A stretch of DNA of 64,000 nucleotides from Coprinopsis marcescibilis (GCA_004369085.1 ML210180.1:159545-223544); one strand, 5' to 3'; shown: positions 23,601 to 36,512, counted from the stretch's first letter. Program-made: numbers and translations. The notes: a model not told the origin generated them from the letters alone.

Positions 23601-24788
23601 TTAGAAAAGGAAAAGTGTGCCGAAAATAAACTTGAACCGTGTCGGACTTTGCCTCAAGGGCGGAAGGGTGCGCCGTCGTGGTGGTTTCAGGATCGTTCCG
23701 GTATGTGTTGGCCAATGTTGCAAGAAATTTCGGGTTAATCCATCTTTATGGCTTTGGCATTCGATCCACCCTGCCTGAACGGTGCCACTATCTGCCACTG
23801 CCTGCCGCTATTGAGCGCCGAGCCCCTAGTCTAGAGACACGCGCCGCAGCAGTGCTCGGGGGCTGGGTGCACTTGTGAACCGAGTTCACACCTGTGCTCA
23901 TAGCCCAGAATATTTCAACGTACATACGATAGGCAGGCCGCCTGGACTTCCTGACGCATGGCTGATCAAAAGGCTCGCAGCGTTCCTTTTAAGCGCTGGA
24001 ACGTGTCCAAACACTGGCGGCTCGGAGAGCCGGACTTTCATGCTGCTACCCGATCGTCACATTCTGTCTTCATCTAGCTCGGGGAATTGTGCTTTGTACA
24101 GTATGATTGATTTGATTTGATGATCTAACTAACTAGCTAAGTACTTGAGTGGTGCGTAATGCGAGAAACGAAACGAATAAAAAACATCGTACATAGTACA
24201 GAGTCAGATTCCAGAAAGCGCCTTTTGCAGTGGGGGTATGAGTTACAAGTGGCTGGAGTGAGTATCTAGAGAAAATGGTATACAAATACAGCAATGAAGT
24301 CGAAGATGTCGCTGCTGGTGAAGTAGGCAATAAATAAATAAATTGAAAGCCATGGATGACGAAAGGAAAGCAAAGAAGTCCAAGGAGTGTAGTGTCCAAA
24401 AGAATGTAAGGTTCCAAATCTGCGAGCGACGAGGGATTGCTGTTACAATTTTGATGATTGGATGTGGATGGTTATACATGCGTGAATGCGGTGAAGTCGA
24501 TGAATAATAAATAATGCGGCATGGTCGGATTTTTTCAGCAGAGGAAGGGTGTCGCAGCAATAGTGAGGCGTGGGAAGGGCAAACGTCGGTTGAAGGAGAC
24601 AAGAAATGAAAAGAAAGTCGAAAATAATAAATAGGTATAAATCGCAAACCGAAATTATTACGATCTTGTTTCTTTGTTTCCTCATCGACGTCGCGATGGG
24701 GCGCATATAGTCACCTATAACGCGTTCCCGCCGAGTACAACGCGCATCAAGCGCGTCCTACTCTTCGCAAGCCCATGTCGAGCAGCAC
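17680..24788. other. 7.1-kb region with no recognisable gene
   Basis: All open frames here are short, overlap on both strands, and show no family motif or convincing chain of spliced exons. No tRNA with matching A and B boxes, no rRNA and no complete transposase or reverse transcriptase motif was seen. It is the 3' side of the GATA gene, so part may be its 3' UTR. Non-coding transcripts or decayed repeats cannot be excluded by reading alone. Confidence 0.6.
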
Positions 24789-26605
24789 TCATGACACCAG
24801 AGGTGACGAGACATGCACAGGACTCGCACTGAGCTCCTGCTGCTGGACTATCGGGCTACCCTGCAGCTGCTGTTCACCGGAGCCCCTGCGCATCATGAAG
24901 TACTCTTCTTGCTGCTGCTGAGACGACGAGAAGAAAGCTTCAGGCGATGTATGCGCCTTTCTCGGGAGCATGTGCGGGCTGTGGCGTGCACTACTGACTC
25001 CGCTGTTGAGTGTATGCGAAGGAAGGTTGGGTGTATGCGGCACGGATCCAGGAGTAAGCGGTGGAAGTGGCGCTGGCGACCCGTGAAGCTGAGGAGAATG
25101 CGAAGCGGATCCAGGAGTGCCAATTGACGCAATATCCGAAAGAGGGGCGTTGGGCAGGCGAATGCCACTGCCATTTGTGAGAGAGAGCCCCGATTGAGGG
25201 GGAGACGACGAATCATCTCGAGAGAGGGGGAACGGAGCGACGTTAGGAGAGTTGAAGGAGGTGGGTGGCGCTGAACCGGAGGAGTACAGAGAAACTAATG
25301 GTAAAATGTCAGAGATGGCTATCATAAAGCAAACGAGAAATACTAACCATTATCGTCCCAGTCACTGGCACCGCTGCTGGAGTGCGTGGACGTGGAAGAC
25401 GACACTGAACTGCGACGAACCAAGCCAAATTCACGAGGCTCCTTCTTGATAGTCGCGCCTCCAGAGGGAGGAGAACCGGTCGATGAAGGATTAGGCGAGC
25501 CGTTGACAGGGCCAGCGTTGGCTCTGGACTTGGGGCTCAAGATCCTCTTGCCTGCTTTCCGTGCTTTGTTTCCTGCTCGAAGCTCGTCGAAACGAAGTGG
25601 GCGAGGTCGGAGATGTGTCCGTTCGTACAGACCGCACTTGTTGCAGACGATCTTCCCTGGGTTCAACGTCGACCGTCGCCAACTCGGTGGCTCAGTGGTG
25701 TGACAGTTGAAACACCGGCGACGAAGGTACTGTGTTTCCTTCGAAGCAGCATCATCGGTGTGCATCACATGTGCATAGGGCATGCCATACGCAGGACCAA
25801 CAGGAGCACCGTTCCCTCCGGAAGGCGACGAATAGTAAGATTGGCCAGAGCCCATAGAAGAAGCATCCTGAGGCTCGAGCTTAATGCTTCCATCATCAAA
25901 TCCATGGTATGGGAGGTGTGGCGAGTTGTTCATGAGCTGAGGAGGTTCGGACAGTTGGAGAGAATCGGAATAGTGTAGATCTTGACGGAAGGTGTGATGG
26001 TGCATTTGCTGTTGCTGCTGGTGCTGCTGGTGCTGCTGGTGTTGTTGGTGCTGGTGCTGCTGGTGCTGCTGGTGGTGAGGCTGCTGGTGGTGACTGTTGT
26101 ACTGGGAGTAAAACTGAGGAACGGGTTGGAGAGCCATTCCATCGTCGCGGTCGTGTCGGACATAGGGGAAAGTGGCTCGCCGCGTCATCTGATGTTCGTG
26201 CGGCCGCGAATGTGACAGCTGTTCCTGCTGTCCACTCCAGTTCTCGCCATTCTGCAAAAACTGTGGCTCGGGAGAGGCAAACTCTGGGGTGAGAGTATGT
26301 TGGACATCATGGGGCTCGTACAGTTCGTCGAGCAATGAGCCTCTGGAGGAGTTGTTTTGGGAGAACTGGAAGGGGGCGGATGATGGCGGTGGTTGTGACC
26401 AGTGGGAAACATTCTCTGGCGTTACGACGACTGCATTGTCGTCGGACTGATAGTGGTGTGGGTGGTGCGGGTCTGCAAAAATATTGCGGACGGGCTGTTC
26501 ATCGAGAACCTGCTTGAGAGCAAAGCTCATGATGGGCTGGTTAGGAGGAGGAGTACGAGGAGCAGAGTTGTCAGAATACGAGGTGTAGGCGTCGAAGCGG
26601 TCCAT
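24789..26605 (-). CDS. GATA-type zinc-finger transcription factor (Gat1-like)
   Basis: Nuclear DNA-binding regulator expected to recognise GATA core sites. Two exons (26605-25348 and 25294-24789, split by a 53-nt intron) give 587 residues from ATG at 26603-26605 (MDRFDAYTSYSDN). The N-terminal half is rich in Pro, Ser, Gln and His, with a Gln/His repeat at about residues 170-200. A single GATA finger starts at Cys298: CFNC, then a 19-residue loop containing PPSWRRSTLNPGK, then CNKC. A basic tail follows (YERTHLRPRPLRFDELRAG, then NKARKAGKR). The C-terminus is Ser/Pro/Gln-rich and ends SPVHVSSPLVS. The finger and basic tail resemble Schizophyllum-type Gat1, a regulator of fruiting-body development, but orthology is inferred, not tested. 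It is the only gene in about 14.8 kb (17680-32477), which suggests long regulatory flanks. Confidence 0.93.
26008..26092. repeat. Trinucleotide repeat coding Gln/His in the GATA factor
   Basis: An imperfect run of CTG/GTG/TTG triplets on the plus strand reads as CAG/CAC/CAA on the coding minus strand. It gives HQQHQ-type repeats just N-terminal of the GATA finger half. Such tracts often vary in length between strains and can modulate activation strength. Confidence 0.85.
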
Positions 26606-29600
26606 GACACGACTGGAGTGGCTTCAAAAGTAAAGATAAAGGTGGGATCGACCGGCCTTTCTGTTCATTCGGCTTTGCGTTTTGAACTGCTCGCCATTCC
26701 ATTTTCAGCATCAGCTTTTGAGTGCGAAGCCCCAAACGCTCAACTGTCCAGATCTCAACCTCGGATCTCTGCTCTCACGCCTGACAGTCCCGATCGTGTC
26801 CTCCACCCAATGGAGTAACGCCAGTGGGGACCCCGGACACCCCGTTCTCCTCAACAACCATTTTATCCTCTCCTCCACAACACATCCAAATAGCACCATT
26901 CCGTTGGGTTGACGCGGTAAGCCTTCGTCGACTTCTCTGCACAGGTCTGCACTACATTTTCATTACTCAAGTGGCGACCCTAATAGTGGAGCTAAATCCA
27001 AAATCTACTTCCACACAGCCAACTGCAGTATGGAAGAAGGATCCTGAGCAAACTTGGTGCCTAGCAATACTCCGTGCGTCCGGCATATCTCCCGGGGTCA
27101 GTTGAGTTGGTTCTGAGTCTCGAAACAGCCGATAAGCCAACTCGCTTTCGAAGAGGCTTGTCTTCTTTGTTGCACGGCAATTGATGCAGATATTCATCTT
27201 CTCCTCATCCTGCTATTTTCTTTTGCCTCTTTCTATAGGTTCTCCCTCGAGGCAAAAGCTTGAATTGCCAGAGTCCCTCGTCTTAATTTACAAATGCGTT
27301 AACCCCGGTGATTTCCGTTTTTGTCACCCTGACACACCGTCCGGCCAGGAATTTCAGGGTCCAAACCCACGTTTGCGCGTCCGACGTCCGCCTCCTCCTT
27401 GCATGAACCTACGAAAGGGTCTCATTTCCAGCCAACAGAAATTCGCCTTCAAGTAACTCTCGGCTTCTGTCGTACCGAGGAATCGCAGCTGCCCACAGCG
27501 GAGTGCAGAAGCAAGCCAAGTACGGCGAGAGCTGCCTTGCCGAAAACGCAATGACATGACTCGGGAAGTCGTGGCCGATCCGGTGGTTCATTGCGTGAAA
27601 GACCTTTATGGAGCTTGTCAGGCTTGTGTCAACCCAAACTCTTTCGCTGTGGGATGAAAATATGCTGTTAACTTGGACAGTATGTCCGGACCCCATGCGC
27701 CATCTGCCCCAGCGCTCACAGACCCTGGGCAGTGTGCGCACATGCGCACTGTGCATTGGAGCGCAAACTGGCGTCTTCTCATCACGCGTATGTATGGCGG
27801 TGGGAGGTGTGCAGATGGATGTTCTCGACATAAGGCAGGGTTGACTCCGAGTTCTTTGCAGTGGTTCAACTGAGCATCCAACACTGCAGCTTTCTGACGG
27901 CCCCCTTGTTTTCGGTGTTCTTTCGACCTAGCCACTGACAAGCCGACTTTTCTGGCGACTGGTGTACATTCCGTTTGCTCTTGTTCTTCCTTGGTCGCGG
28001 TTTATTGGCACATCATCTCGGTTCCTCTGTTGGCATCTGCACCGCAGTTCGACCCCTCAGCCCAGCCAGGGGTTTTCGTGTTTGTTAATGTGCAACCAGA
28101 CCTACCTGTCGTCCAAGGTCGTGATCGATTTATTACATCTGATCGTCGAACAGTTGAGTGGATTTGTTCCAATTCAATCGCGTATGAATCATGCCGCAAC
28201 TAATCATGCCCCTGATGAAGGTTGGGAGTGCCTATACAATGAAGATCTCGGATTTTCCGCCTATTATGCTTTGATGCGCCCTCCCTCGCATGGCTCGCAT
28301 GGTCAAACACGCGACTTTTGAGTGCATCGACATCAATCAACGCTGGCAAGGCAATCGCGACCTGAATGACCACACGAGGTTACAGGCAGAGACGAGTGTA
28401 TTCTCGATGCTCTCCGACACACTACTCTGACACAAGCCTGTAAGCTATCCTTCCAGCAACGGAAAGATGTTGCATTCTGTGACATCTCCTTGCTTACAGC
28501 TGAATACCGGCATCCTGTCAACGTCCCGCGCCGCATTTGCAATCGTTATCGTCCCAAGTCTTTATCTGCTACTTCACCCACGAAAAGCACGCTGCGCCAA
28601 AGCTAGGCCCCTAACTCGCGCTGTGGCTAATTCCGATAATGCTCAGAGTTACGTATCTAGTCAAGGACCAGTGTCGTCCGAAGAATCGAAGCGACTGCGC
28701 GAGATATCGTGAGGTGAGAAGCTGCCTTGCTTCAGCTTGTTCGCGATATCTTTACTCTGGACGCCATTTCAGGCCGCACTACTCCCTTGTATTTCTACAG
28801 TGTTCTGTTGAAGTGAAATGCGAAATGAGAGGTTATCTTTAGCCAACTTGCCATTCAATTTGGGCGTCTCAGCCCTGGCTGGTATCTACCTTCCGGCGTT
28901 TCATCTTTCGTTGTTGTGTATGTCAAAATAAATTCCCGAGGAGTGCCACATTGCCACCCAATTTGGGGCTCGTAAGCGCTTCACTTGACAGAAGCCACGG
29001 AGCGTGGCTCCTGGAGTCTTGGATACCTTGCAATGCAGGTGGATGTGAAGTTGTCGTGACTTGCATAGCCGTTGATCAAGTTTATACTGGAACAGGAAGG
29101 CCGGGACATCAGGAACCGTTTAAGATTAAATGGTAAACCGAAAGGAAGAGTAGATAATGGCTCGTTGGTCAATCCGGTTCCCGCTTCGAAGATGGGATCA
29201 AGTTGTTCGCCTTCGGCGACTTTAACCGAATAGATATGATTATCTGGGACAATTTCCGTACAAACTTGGTGAGTATGCAGTGCCGCGGCATGGGGTCTGA
29301 TTCAATGATCGAGTGGAGAGGATACCTTCGACCCCGTTCGGTGTTTTCTCTTGGCCATCCTTTGGCTATGGGTCCGCAGCTTGAACCCTCTTGGTGATTG
29401 CGAAATTCCCGTTTAGGCGGACATTCAGTATGATAAGAGAAGGTACCGCCATTGCGTCACTGTAATACTGACAGCTCGTTTCATCTCGACGTCCAAGGAC
29501 CTCTGGGAAGTGAAGTACCCGTTTTATACTGTGTGAAAGGAGAGCGAAGGTCAGAAGGTCACATTGGCGGAAATGCCATAAATTGTATTCTAAGCCAACT

Positions 29601-32477
29601 TTTATTCGGGTTATTGTCTGAATCATGCATCGACCGCGAACATCACCACATCATACTCAGGCTTTGGCTAGCCAATAAGGGGGTTTAAAAAATCTTCTCT
29701 TCAAGGCTTGCACACACTGCTCGCAATAGTTGGTCCGACCCTGTACACTGACGGTATGACAAACTCCGTAACCTCCCCCACAGCCGAAGTCATTGCATCT
29801 AAGATTAGGTGGGCGCGATGGGAAAAACATTCACTGCTGGATCATCCGATTATCTAGCATGTTTGGACGACGATTATGAGCCCGTGTGACTCGCGATGTG
29901 CATTAGGGGTACTAATTGGTACGTTATCCATTAACCCACATTTCGCTTTTATCTCACTGAAGAACATGGACATTCACTGGTTCGACAAGCCTACAATCAA
30001 TGCGCAGGGCTACTGCGCAATAAACGTACGTTGAAGGAAGATCTGGACGCAGTGTACAGTCGGTGAGCAGAGTGGGCGTCAAGGTTTCATCGGCCAAACA
30101 TGGGGTCTTACCCAGACTACAGGGGGCAGGGCAAGCGCTGGCCTTTCTAAGCCCACCATTCGAGCGGTTCCAGGTTGACAGCTGCGCATCACACTTGAAG
30201 GCAAGTAATGTCCTTCAATTTACAGGTGCTCCGCGTTGAACGCAGTCTTTTGCGCCCACCGGACCGCCCACTGAGGGCGTTGATGGCAGAACCAAGAGTT
30301 CATTTCAGCGCTAAATTTGACAACGTTGGGCGCGGATGGAATTAAATTTCAAGGAGTTAAAATTTGCTTCCGACGACTCACTAAATAAGATGATGACCAC
30401 ATTCGCACTGAGCTCGCGGATTACTTGGGGTTCCTGGGTTGTGTCATCATCCTCTGTGAAGCTCGGACGATTCTAGAGAATTTCTCGGTGGACAGATCTT
30501 GTGTGAACGTATACAGCAAGATGGTGGCGGAAATGCTGTCAACTTGTGACCAGGAATGCAGCAAGGAAGCCAGCATCTGCACAGGAGTATTTCAGGTTTC
30601 CGTTTACTGAAGGAATCAGATAACATGCACATTTTGGGAGTAGCTATCAGAATGGCGCATCCCGAGCTCAAAGGGCATGTCAATTAACCGCCCGAGCGGC
30701 GCCGGCTCAGTTAATTTGTTCTCGAGAGATCAAAGGTCGGACCCGGAGGTTCCCTTTCGCCACTGGTCATAATCGTGGTGTGGCTTAAAGCGTCTTGGTT
30801 ATACCAAGGCTTACTATGGGAACTTGAAGAAGCTTCAAACTTCTCCATCAGCTAACGACCGTCCTGTGCGGTATACGTTGCCCACATTGTCACTCTGCTA
30901 GGTACTGGCTGGTACCGTTGTACGGATCGCCTTGTCATTGTGGCAATATACACCCACATTGCTCAACCCATTTTTCATGTGGACCCCGTCTCCTATTAGA
31001 TGGCGCATCACGTCAAGTTTGAACAATTAGTAGCGACAGCACCCAGCTTAGGTATGTTCATATAATAAAGCCAACAATTCCTACAGTGTCAGCGAATTGG
31101 AGTAACGCAAACTGTGTGGGATCCTGGGTAGCTCGGAATAATGAGAACGTCAGAATCGGATAGAAATAGAACTACACTTACTTTCTTCTGATGGAGGGTC
31201 CTTGAACAATCCAACAAACTGTGTGGTGATATGTTCACATTCACCCTCAACGTTCCGAGTACAAGCCATTGACGCAGGCTCGCCATGCCACTGGTGCGCT
31301 ACGCGTATGTAACTGATCCGAGATTTGACGCTTATCGAGGGTTTCAACATAGCCATTATCCTCGCCATGGCTCCGAGCCTATGTTTCGCACCGTGACTAC
31401 TACCCACGATGCTAACCCAGCCTGTAAATTCCAGAACGCAACGCGCATGTGGTACGAGGTGGTCCTTGCAGATATTCAAAGAGCTCGGGAAACTCTGTAT
31501 CACCCACACTCCCCCAACATCGATATCCGATGGATCGGAATTTACTGGCAGCGTGTTCAACGAATTTCGACTGGGACGGTTCAAATTGGCAGATAATGCC
31601 TCACACAACTAAGGTTCTCCGTGGAGAGTGGAAGGCCAATAAGCTAGTCCAGGTTGAGGACACCGTACCTCTCGGGCATGATGCATGAGCCCTGGAACCG
31701 CTAGATCGATCCTGTCGCCGCCTCGAACAACGTGCAATCTCCTCTCATGACGACGCGACGTCGACGTCCCGTGCGTGTTTGGGGTCGCGCACAGCGTTGG
31801 CTGATTCCAGGTTACTCGCGGAGGTGAATCTGATCACCAAGGGAGTCGAACACTTTCCACTTTCTAATGGCCGCACGCAACCCAGAACGGGGAGCCAGGA
31901 AGCAAAGCCAAGTCCGCCGGTAGTCAACATGTTAACCCCTATCTTACCCATTAGGTTACACGCATTGCTGGTTACAAATAGTACACTAGAGGAAAGGGAG
32001 AGGTACATCCACCATACTTACAATTATGATGGGGCTCTGTATGGTGCAAGAAGCCGCAGTGCCCGAGGACGCCTGTCTCGGGGCCAATGGACGACCATAC
32101 TCTTTTGACTCTTGGCGTGGAGGAGGACCGCGGTCGGCGCCTATTGGAACCTAGACCGCACTTTCCCGAACCCGTCCCTCCATGACTCTGACGAATTAAA
32201 AAGCACCCTCAATCGCAGATCCTGTTGTTGATGACCTCTAACAATCATGCAGACAAGGATTAGAAATACAGCGAGCTGAGGTGACATTGCAACGAAGATA
32301 CGTGGGATTGAAGGTTCAAGTAGCTAAATATACATTGAGAGAATGATGAGGAACGGAGATAGTTTTGCTGGTCGTCTGTAGTTTTGAATTCAAATGTTGA
32401 TCCCATTGAAGCACACCGCGTGTCAGGAGAACTCTTCGACTTGGAGGGTCGTACCGGCCCAATCCTCTTGACCAACT
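26606..32477. other. 5.9-kb region with no recognisable gene, upstream of GATA factor
   Basis: This lies between the GATA start and the end of the ING gene. Open frames are short and carry no recognisable domain. A small inverted repeat (AATTAAC at about 30682-30688 and GTTAATT at about 30710-30716) surrounds a GC-rich loop. The part next to 26.6 kb presumably holds the GATA promoter and 5' UTR. No RNA gene or mobile element was identified. Confidence 0.55.
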
Positions 32478-34109
32478 TTAAAGTTTCTTGCGCCCCTTAC
32501 GACGGTCGGGACCGCTTCTCTGTTTGAGGCACTCGGGACAGTACCATTTGTCAGGTAGAGGCGTTTTAACCCCCACGCAGCTGATGTGGAACTGTGAAGT
32601 GTGTCAGGAAGAGTTTCACCGACCGGAACAGCAAGTCAAAAAATCGCGTGCAACTTGCGAAGCCCAGAAAATATATGAAAGCGCACACACGTAGCGGACG
32701 ACCTCTTGAAACATGAATCTTCGGCCAATGAATTTTCACCGTCTCATGACAATGTCTAGGCCGGCGAAAGATTCTTCAAGACGGCCGCCAAGCAACAGAG
32801 CACCCGGCTACTACGCTCGCGGAACTGGCACCCTAAAACGACAAAATAACCACTAACCCATTGGTATGGACAGTCTGGGTTGTCGCACCCAATCATCTGA
32901 AGAAGCTTTTGCGTCAGTCACAGTTTGAGAAAGGCACGATACTGGAAGCTCACGTCTCCGTAGCTCTGCTTCTGACAGAAACAGTACAAGTTCTGGTCTT
33001 CATCTCCATCTTCGAACTCTTCTTCTCCGCCTTCGCCCTCGGCCTCTACATCTTCGGCCTCTGGTTCTGGTTCCAGATATTTGGACACCTGTCGAGCACC
33101 TCGGGACCGCGATGACACCAAAGGAGTCGCGGCTGGCGTCGAAGCTCGTCGCTTGACTGAAGGCTGAGCATTCAATCGCCGTTCTACATCGTCATCAGGT
33201 GAGGATCTGTGTAAAGCATTCTGAGTTTTCATATAGATACTGACTCTTGTTGCCATGCTGCGTCATTGCCGACGCAGGTGGAGTCGAAGCGCGGGGAGAC
33301 TCCGCGGAGCCAAATGTGCCATTCAAAGCGCTATGCAAGTTCTCACCGATCTGCCTCGCAGCGTGCAGTCCATTGGAGATCGATGCTTCAATCTTCCGGT
33401 CGGTATACGGAACCGTGAGCGAAAAAGAGCCAGGCGTACAGGTATAGTCCGCTGATTCTCCCTGCAGAGTCTTGACTTTTGCAACGTCGCTGTCAAGTCG
33501 GGTTTGTGTCCGTGTTAAAATTTCGACGAGATGTTTGGCCAACTGGATTTTTTCGTTGGAGAGTCTATCAATCTCAGCATATGCTGCAGCGATGCGTCCC
33601 GGAAGATGTGCCTTTGTATTATTTCCTCCGGGGGTTTCGCTCCCTGACGAAGACACAGGCCCGCCCGTGACACCCCCAGAAGGATATGCCGGGTACCTTC
33701 CAACCGCATTTCGAAGGGAATGTTTGATGTATTTGCTTTGCGTTTTGGCGATGTCCGTTTGTAGGCCTTTCGCCTGTGTTTATTGTGCAGAAATCGCCAA
33801 AGAAGCAAACACGACGCACTGGTACACCTTTTGTCAAGATGGCGGATCTCCGTCAGAATGTGCTGGACTTCGCCAGGTAAGCTCTCTAAACCTAAAAAAT
33901 GTTTGCAATCATTAGCACCCAGTGTCAGGTCTGGACGTGGTAAGCCTCATCAGGTGAGCCACTCGTGGATAGATGGTTATCCGTACGGGCGATTCCCAAG
34001 ATATCCACGCCCCGTTCGAAAATACTCAGCCGAAGATAGACGAACTTGCTACATATTCCGCTGCAGTGTTGGCGGCTTCTTCTAATTTCAAGCTCGTTAC
34101 CGCAGCCAT
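32478..34109 (-). CDS. ING-family PHD-finger chromatin protein
   Basis: Inhibitor-of-growth family subunit of histone acetyltransferase or deacetylase complexes; its PHD finger is expected to read H3K4me3. Exon 1 from ATG at 34107-34109 encodes MAAVTSLKLEEAANTAAEYV and splices to SLESLPGEVQHILTEIRHLD. After another intron come GLQTDIAKTQSKYIKHSLRN and AYAEIDRLSNEKIQLAKHLV, which make up the ING coiled-coil domain. A Ser/Pro/Arg linker and an acidic stretch lead to the PHD finger: YCFCQKQSYGD, MIGCDNPDCPYQW, FHISCVGVKTPLPDKWYCPE and C. All C4HC3 ligands are present. The polybasic tail RRKGRKKL ends at TAA 32478-32480. The last PHD intron is long (about 260 nt). The intron joining HLDK to GLQTDI has no clean in-frame GT..AG solution in my reading. 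It could be a Yng1, Yng2 or Pho23 equivalent. Confidence 0.9.
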
Positions 34110-36512
34110 GGTGGCTGCGCTTTGATCTGCTAAAATCCTTGAAGATCAGAAAGATTCCCAGTTCGGCGAGGAGTAACAAAGGCTGACTCTAGATTGGCTA
34201 TGTCTTTTGTTGAGATGTCCGCCAATTAGTTTCACGGTGCGAATAGACGATGGTGGCGAACCGCATAAATTAACCTTATCGATTATTCGTGAGGAGAGGC
34301 GAGACAGCGGTGATGAAGTCTCTAGAAGTTTCCAATGTCTCGGATCTTAGCGTGGACGAGGTATGTAAATTGCCCTTGAACACATCACTGTGTAGACACT
34401 GGCTTCAAGCTTGCTTGAGCCTCTGTCATGAATTATATAACATCCCGAAAGCGTCACAATCACTTCAAAACTTGTTCAATATTCAGCCCTCCGCCACAGA
34501 TATACCGCATCGGCGTCGGCTTATCGGCACGATTCAGACTGTCCCCTCAGTCCGCTAGTACTTACACAAAGCGTCAACTTCAATGCATATGCAAGTGGAG
34601 GCAGCATGAGCCATTGTAATCCGAAAGTTCGGGTTAGGCCCCTCAAAAGGCCAACCAGCCCTTCATGGAGCCACACTCTGGTAAAATGGATCGAGATAAC
34701 TTCTTACAGTCGATGTATCCGGGAGGCGCCGTTAAAGCTGTCAGAAATGTCTGGAATCTGGTGGCTTGACTCTCGGAAATGGCCAACTCAGAAAGGATCA
34801 ATTATCGGTAAATCAAGGGCCTATAGGGTGGCCATTCATTGCCCGGGTAGTGCGGAAACACTTGAAGTTTGTAGAGGCGTGTTCGGCTAAGGTACTTCCA
34901 ACCTTGCGTCATTTCAGTGCATTGGCATGATGGAGCCCCTGGAGCATAGCTCGGGGTCACCAGTGAGTGACGTTCGACAGTTAAGTGGCTGAGTTAAGAA
35001 AGGTAACATACACCCTGTATCTGTCTTGGTATCCAGGTTTCCTGGACGTTCGAGAGCTACAAATACTATGTCGAGTCTTTGATTGTACAGAAGAATCTCG
35101 GCACCATGCAGCAAGTCAAGATGAAAGACACCAAGGGAAGTCAAGCGCTTAAACCGATGTTTGTCAATGACACTTGGAAGCATTTCGAGGCACGAGCGAG
35201 CTTGATCGCGGGACCACGGTATTTGTCCATGAGAAATATTAGCCATGGAGTGGAATGGCCATAATTGACTTTGATACCGGTAGGGGGAGTGTCATATGAG
35301 CTGCTTTCGAAGCCAAGCGGTCGCGTTCGACAGGTAGGTACCAATAATGGTGAAGAGTCAAAGCTTGATCTTGCCGTAGATAATGGGATCTTGACCTATG
35401 AATAACTGTAGTGTTAACGTCAGGGCTGTGCGTTTGACAGGAACGCCCCTAGGTGTTTCCGGTCGCCAAAGAAGTCGCAGCAGGGGACGGCGGACGTAAC
35501 AAACATCTTCCATCGCCTGTCCCACAGGACGAGCATGGAAGTTGCAGTTCCAACATCATCGAAAGACGGCGGAGAGAGGGTGAGAGAAGAATCCATTCGA
35601 GTCTGTTGGTTTCAATGCAATGTTCGGCTCCTATGCCAAGAATTGTGAGGAGGGGCTCAGGAAGACGAGCACAAGATTCCTATTGGCGCAGATCATTGGA
35701 TGTTTCAGACCCAGGGCGGCGCATGAGAGTCTGGTTTAGGAGTTGCACCTGATACTGTTTACTTATTCGGCGATTCTTGGGCGCGAAAGGTAAGGAAAGG
35801 TACCGTCGACTCTGTTGAAGCAGAGAACCACCGAAAGGAAGGGAGATGTGAAACGGGGTTGAGGAATATCATCATGCCGTAACGAAAAGCGGTTTAAGGT
35901 TTTCTGCTTACTTTAGGTCGTGCCAGATCTACTCAAAAGCAGGTGCATTCCCTGGAGTTGCCTTTCACAGGCAAACAGCAAAACAGAGTGGCAATTGAGG
36001 GGCTTTATAGATCCGTCGTCGTCGTTGTCGAACTGCAGAGAAATTTGCGGAGAGCGGTGCCGACTAGGAGAAGATACGGGTTTCAAGATTCGCCTGACAT
36101 GGACAAAAGTATCAGAAAATGGCCATTTCGCGGCGCCGGTCTGCAAGGAAGAAGACAAAACCGGGGTCTGTATGCTTTCGCCACTGAGCAGAGGTGGACA
36201 GTCCACAAGTCCCGGTTTCGCCGTACAATTTAACCCAGTGAATGTGAACGCTGTAATGTTCAACATTCAATTGTGAATGGAGGTTGTCAAAACATTAACG
36301 CTACCACCGGATATCGGCAAATGCCGGTAGTTCTGTTGGTGACGCACAGACCCGGTGCGCACGCCATGTCATCAACCACCGACCCGACTCCCATATATTC
36401 CGGGTCTGTAACTTCTAGTGGAGGCACTGGTACGACCGCACTCAACGATAGCAGCAGGCTATGACATCCTAGGATCATTATCTCGACAACGCACTAACGG
36501 GTACGATCCAAA
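34110..36512. other. 2.4-kb divergent spacer between ING gene and DSC2-like gene
   Basis: Only short open frames are present and none has a recognisable motif. Both neighbours are transcribed outward, so this is their shared upstream region. No RNA gene or transposon was recognised. Confidence 0.55.

Noticed and set aside
27409..27831. 140-codon minus-strand frame upstream of the GATA gene
   Set aside because: No domain or signal; overlapping frames on the other strand are similarly long.
30682..30716. Hairpin with AATTAAC/GTTAATT arms as a terminator or element end
   Set aside because: Arms of 7 bp are expected by chance in 64 kb, and there is no flanking gene or target-site duplication.
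31150..31608. 152-codon minus-strand frame overlapped by a 103-codon plus-strand frame
   Set aside because: Both strands open over the same bases, no motif on either, and no plausible splice partners.
36366..36464. ATG at 36366 as the start of the DSC2-like protein
   Set aside because: The frame stops at 36464 and does not join well; ATG 36513 plus intron 36544-36596 gives the expected family N-terminus.
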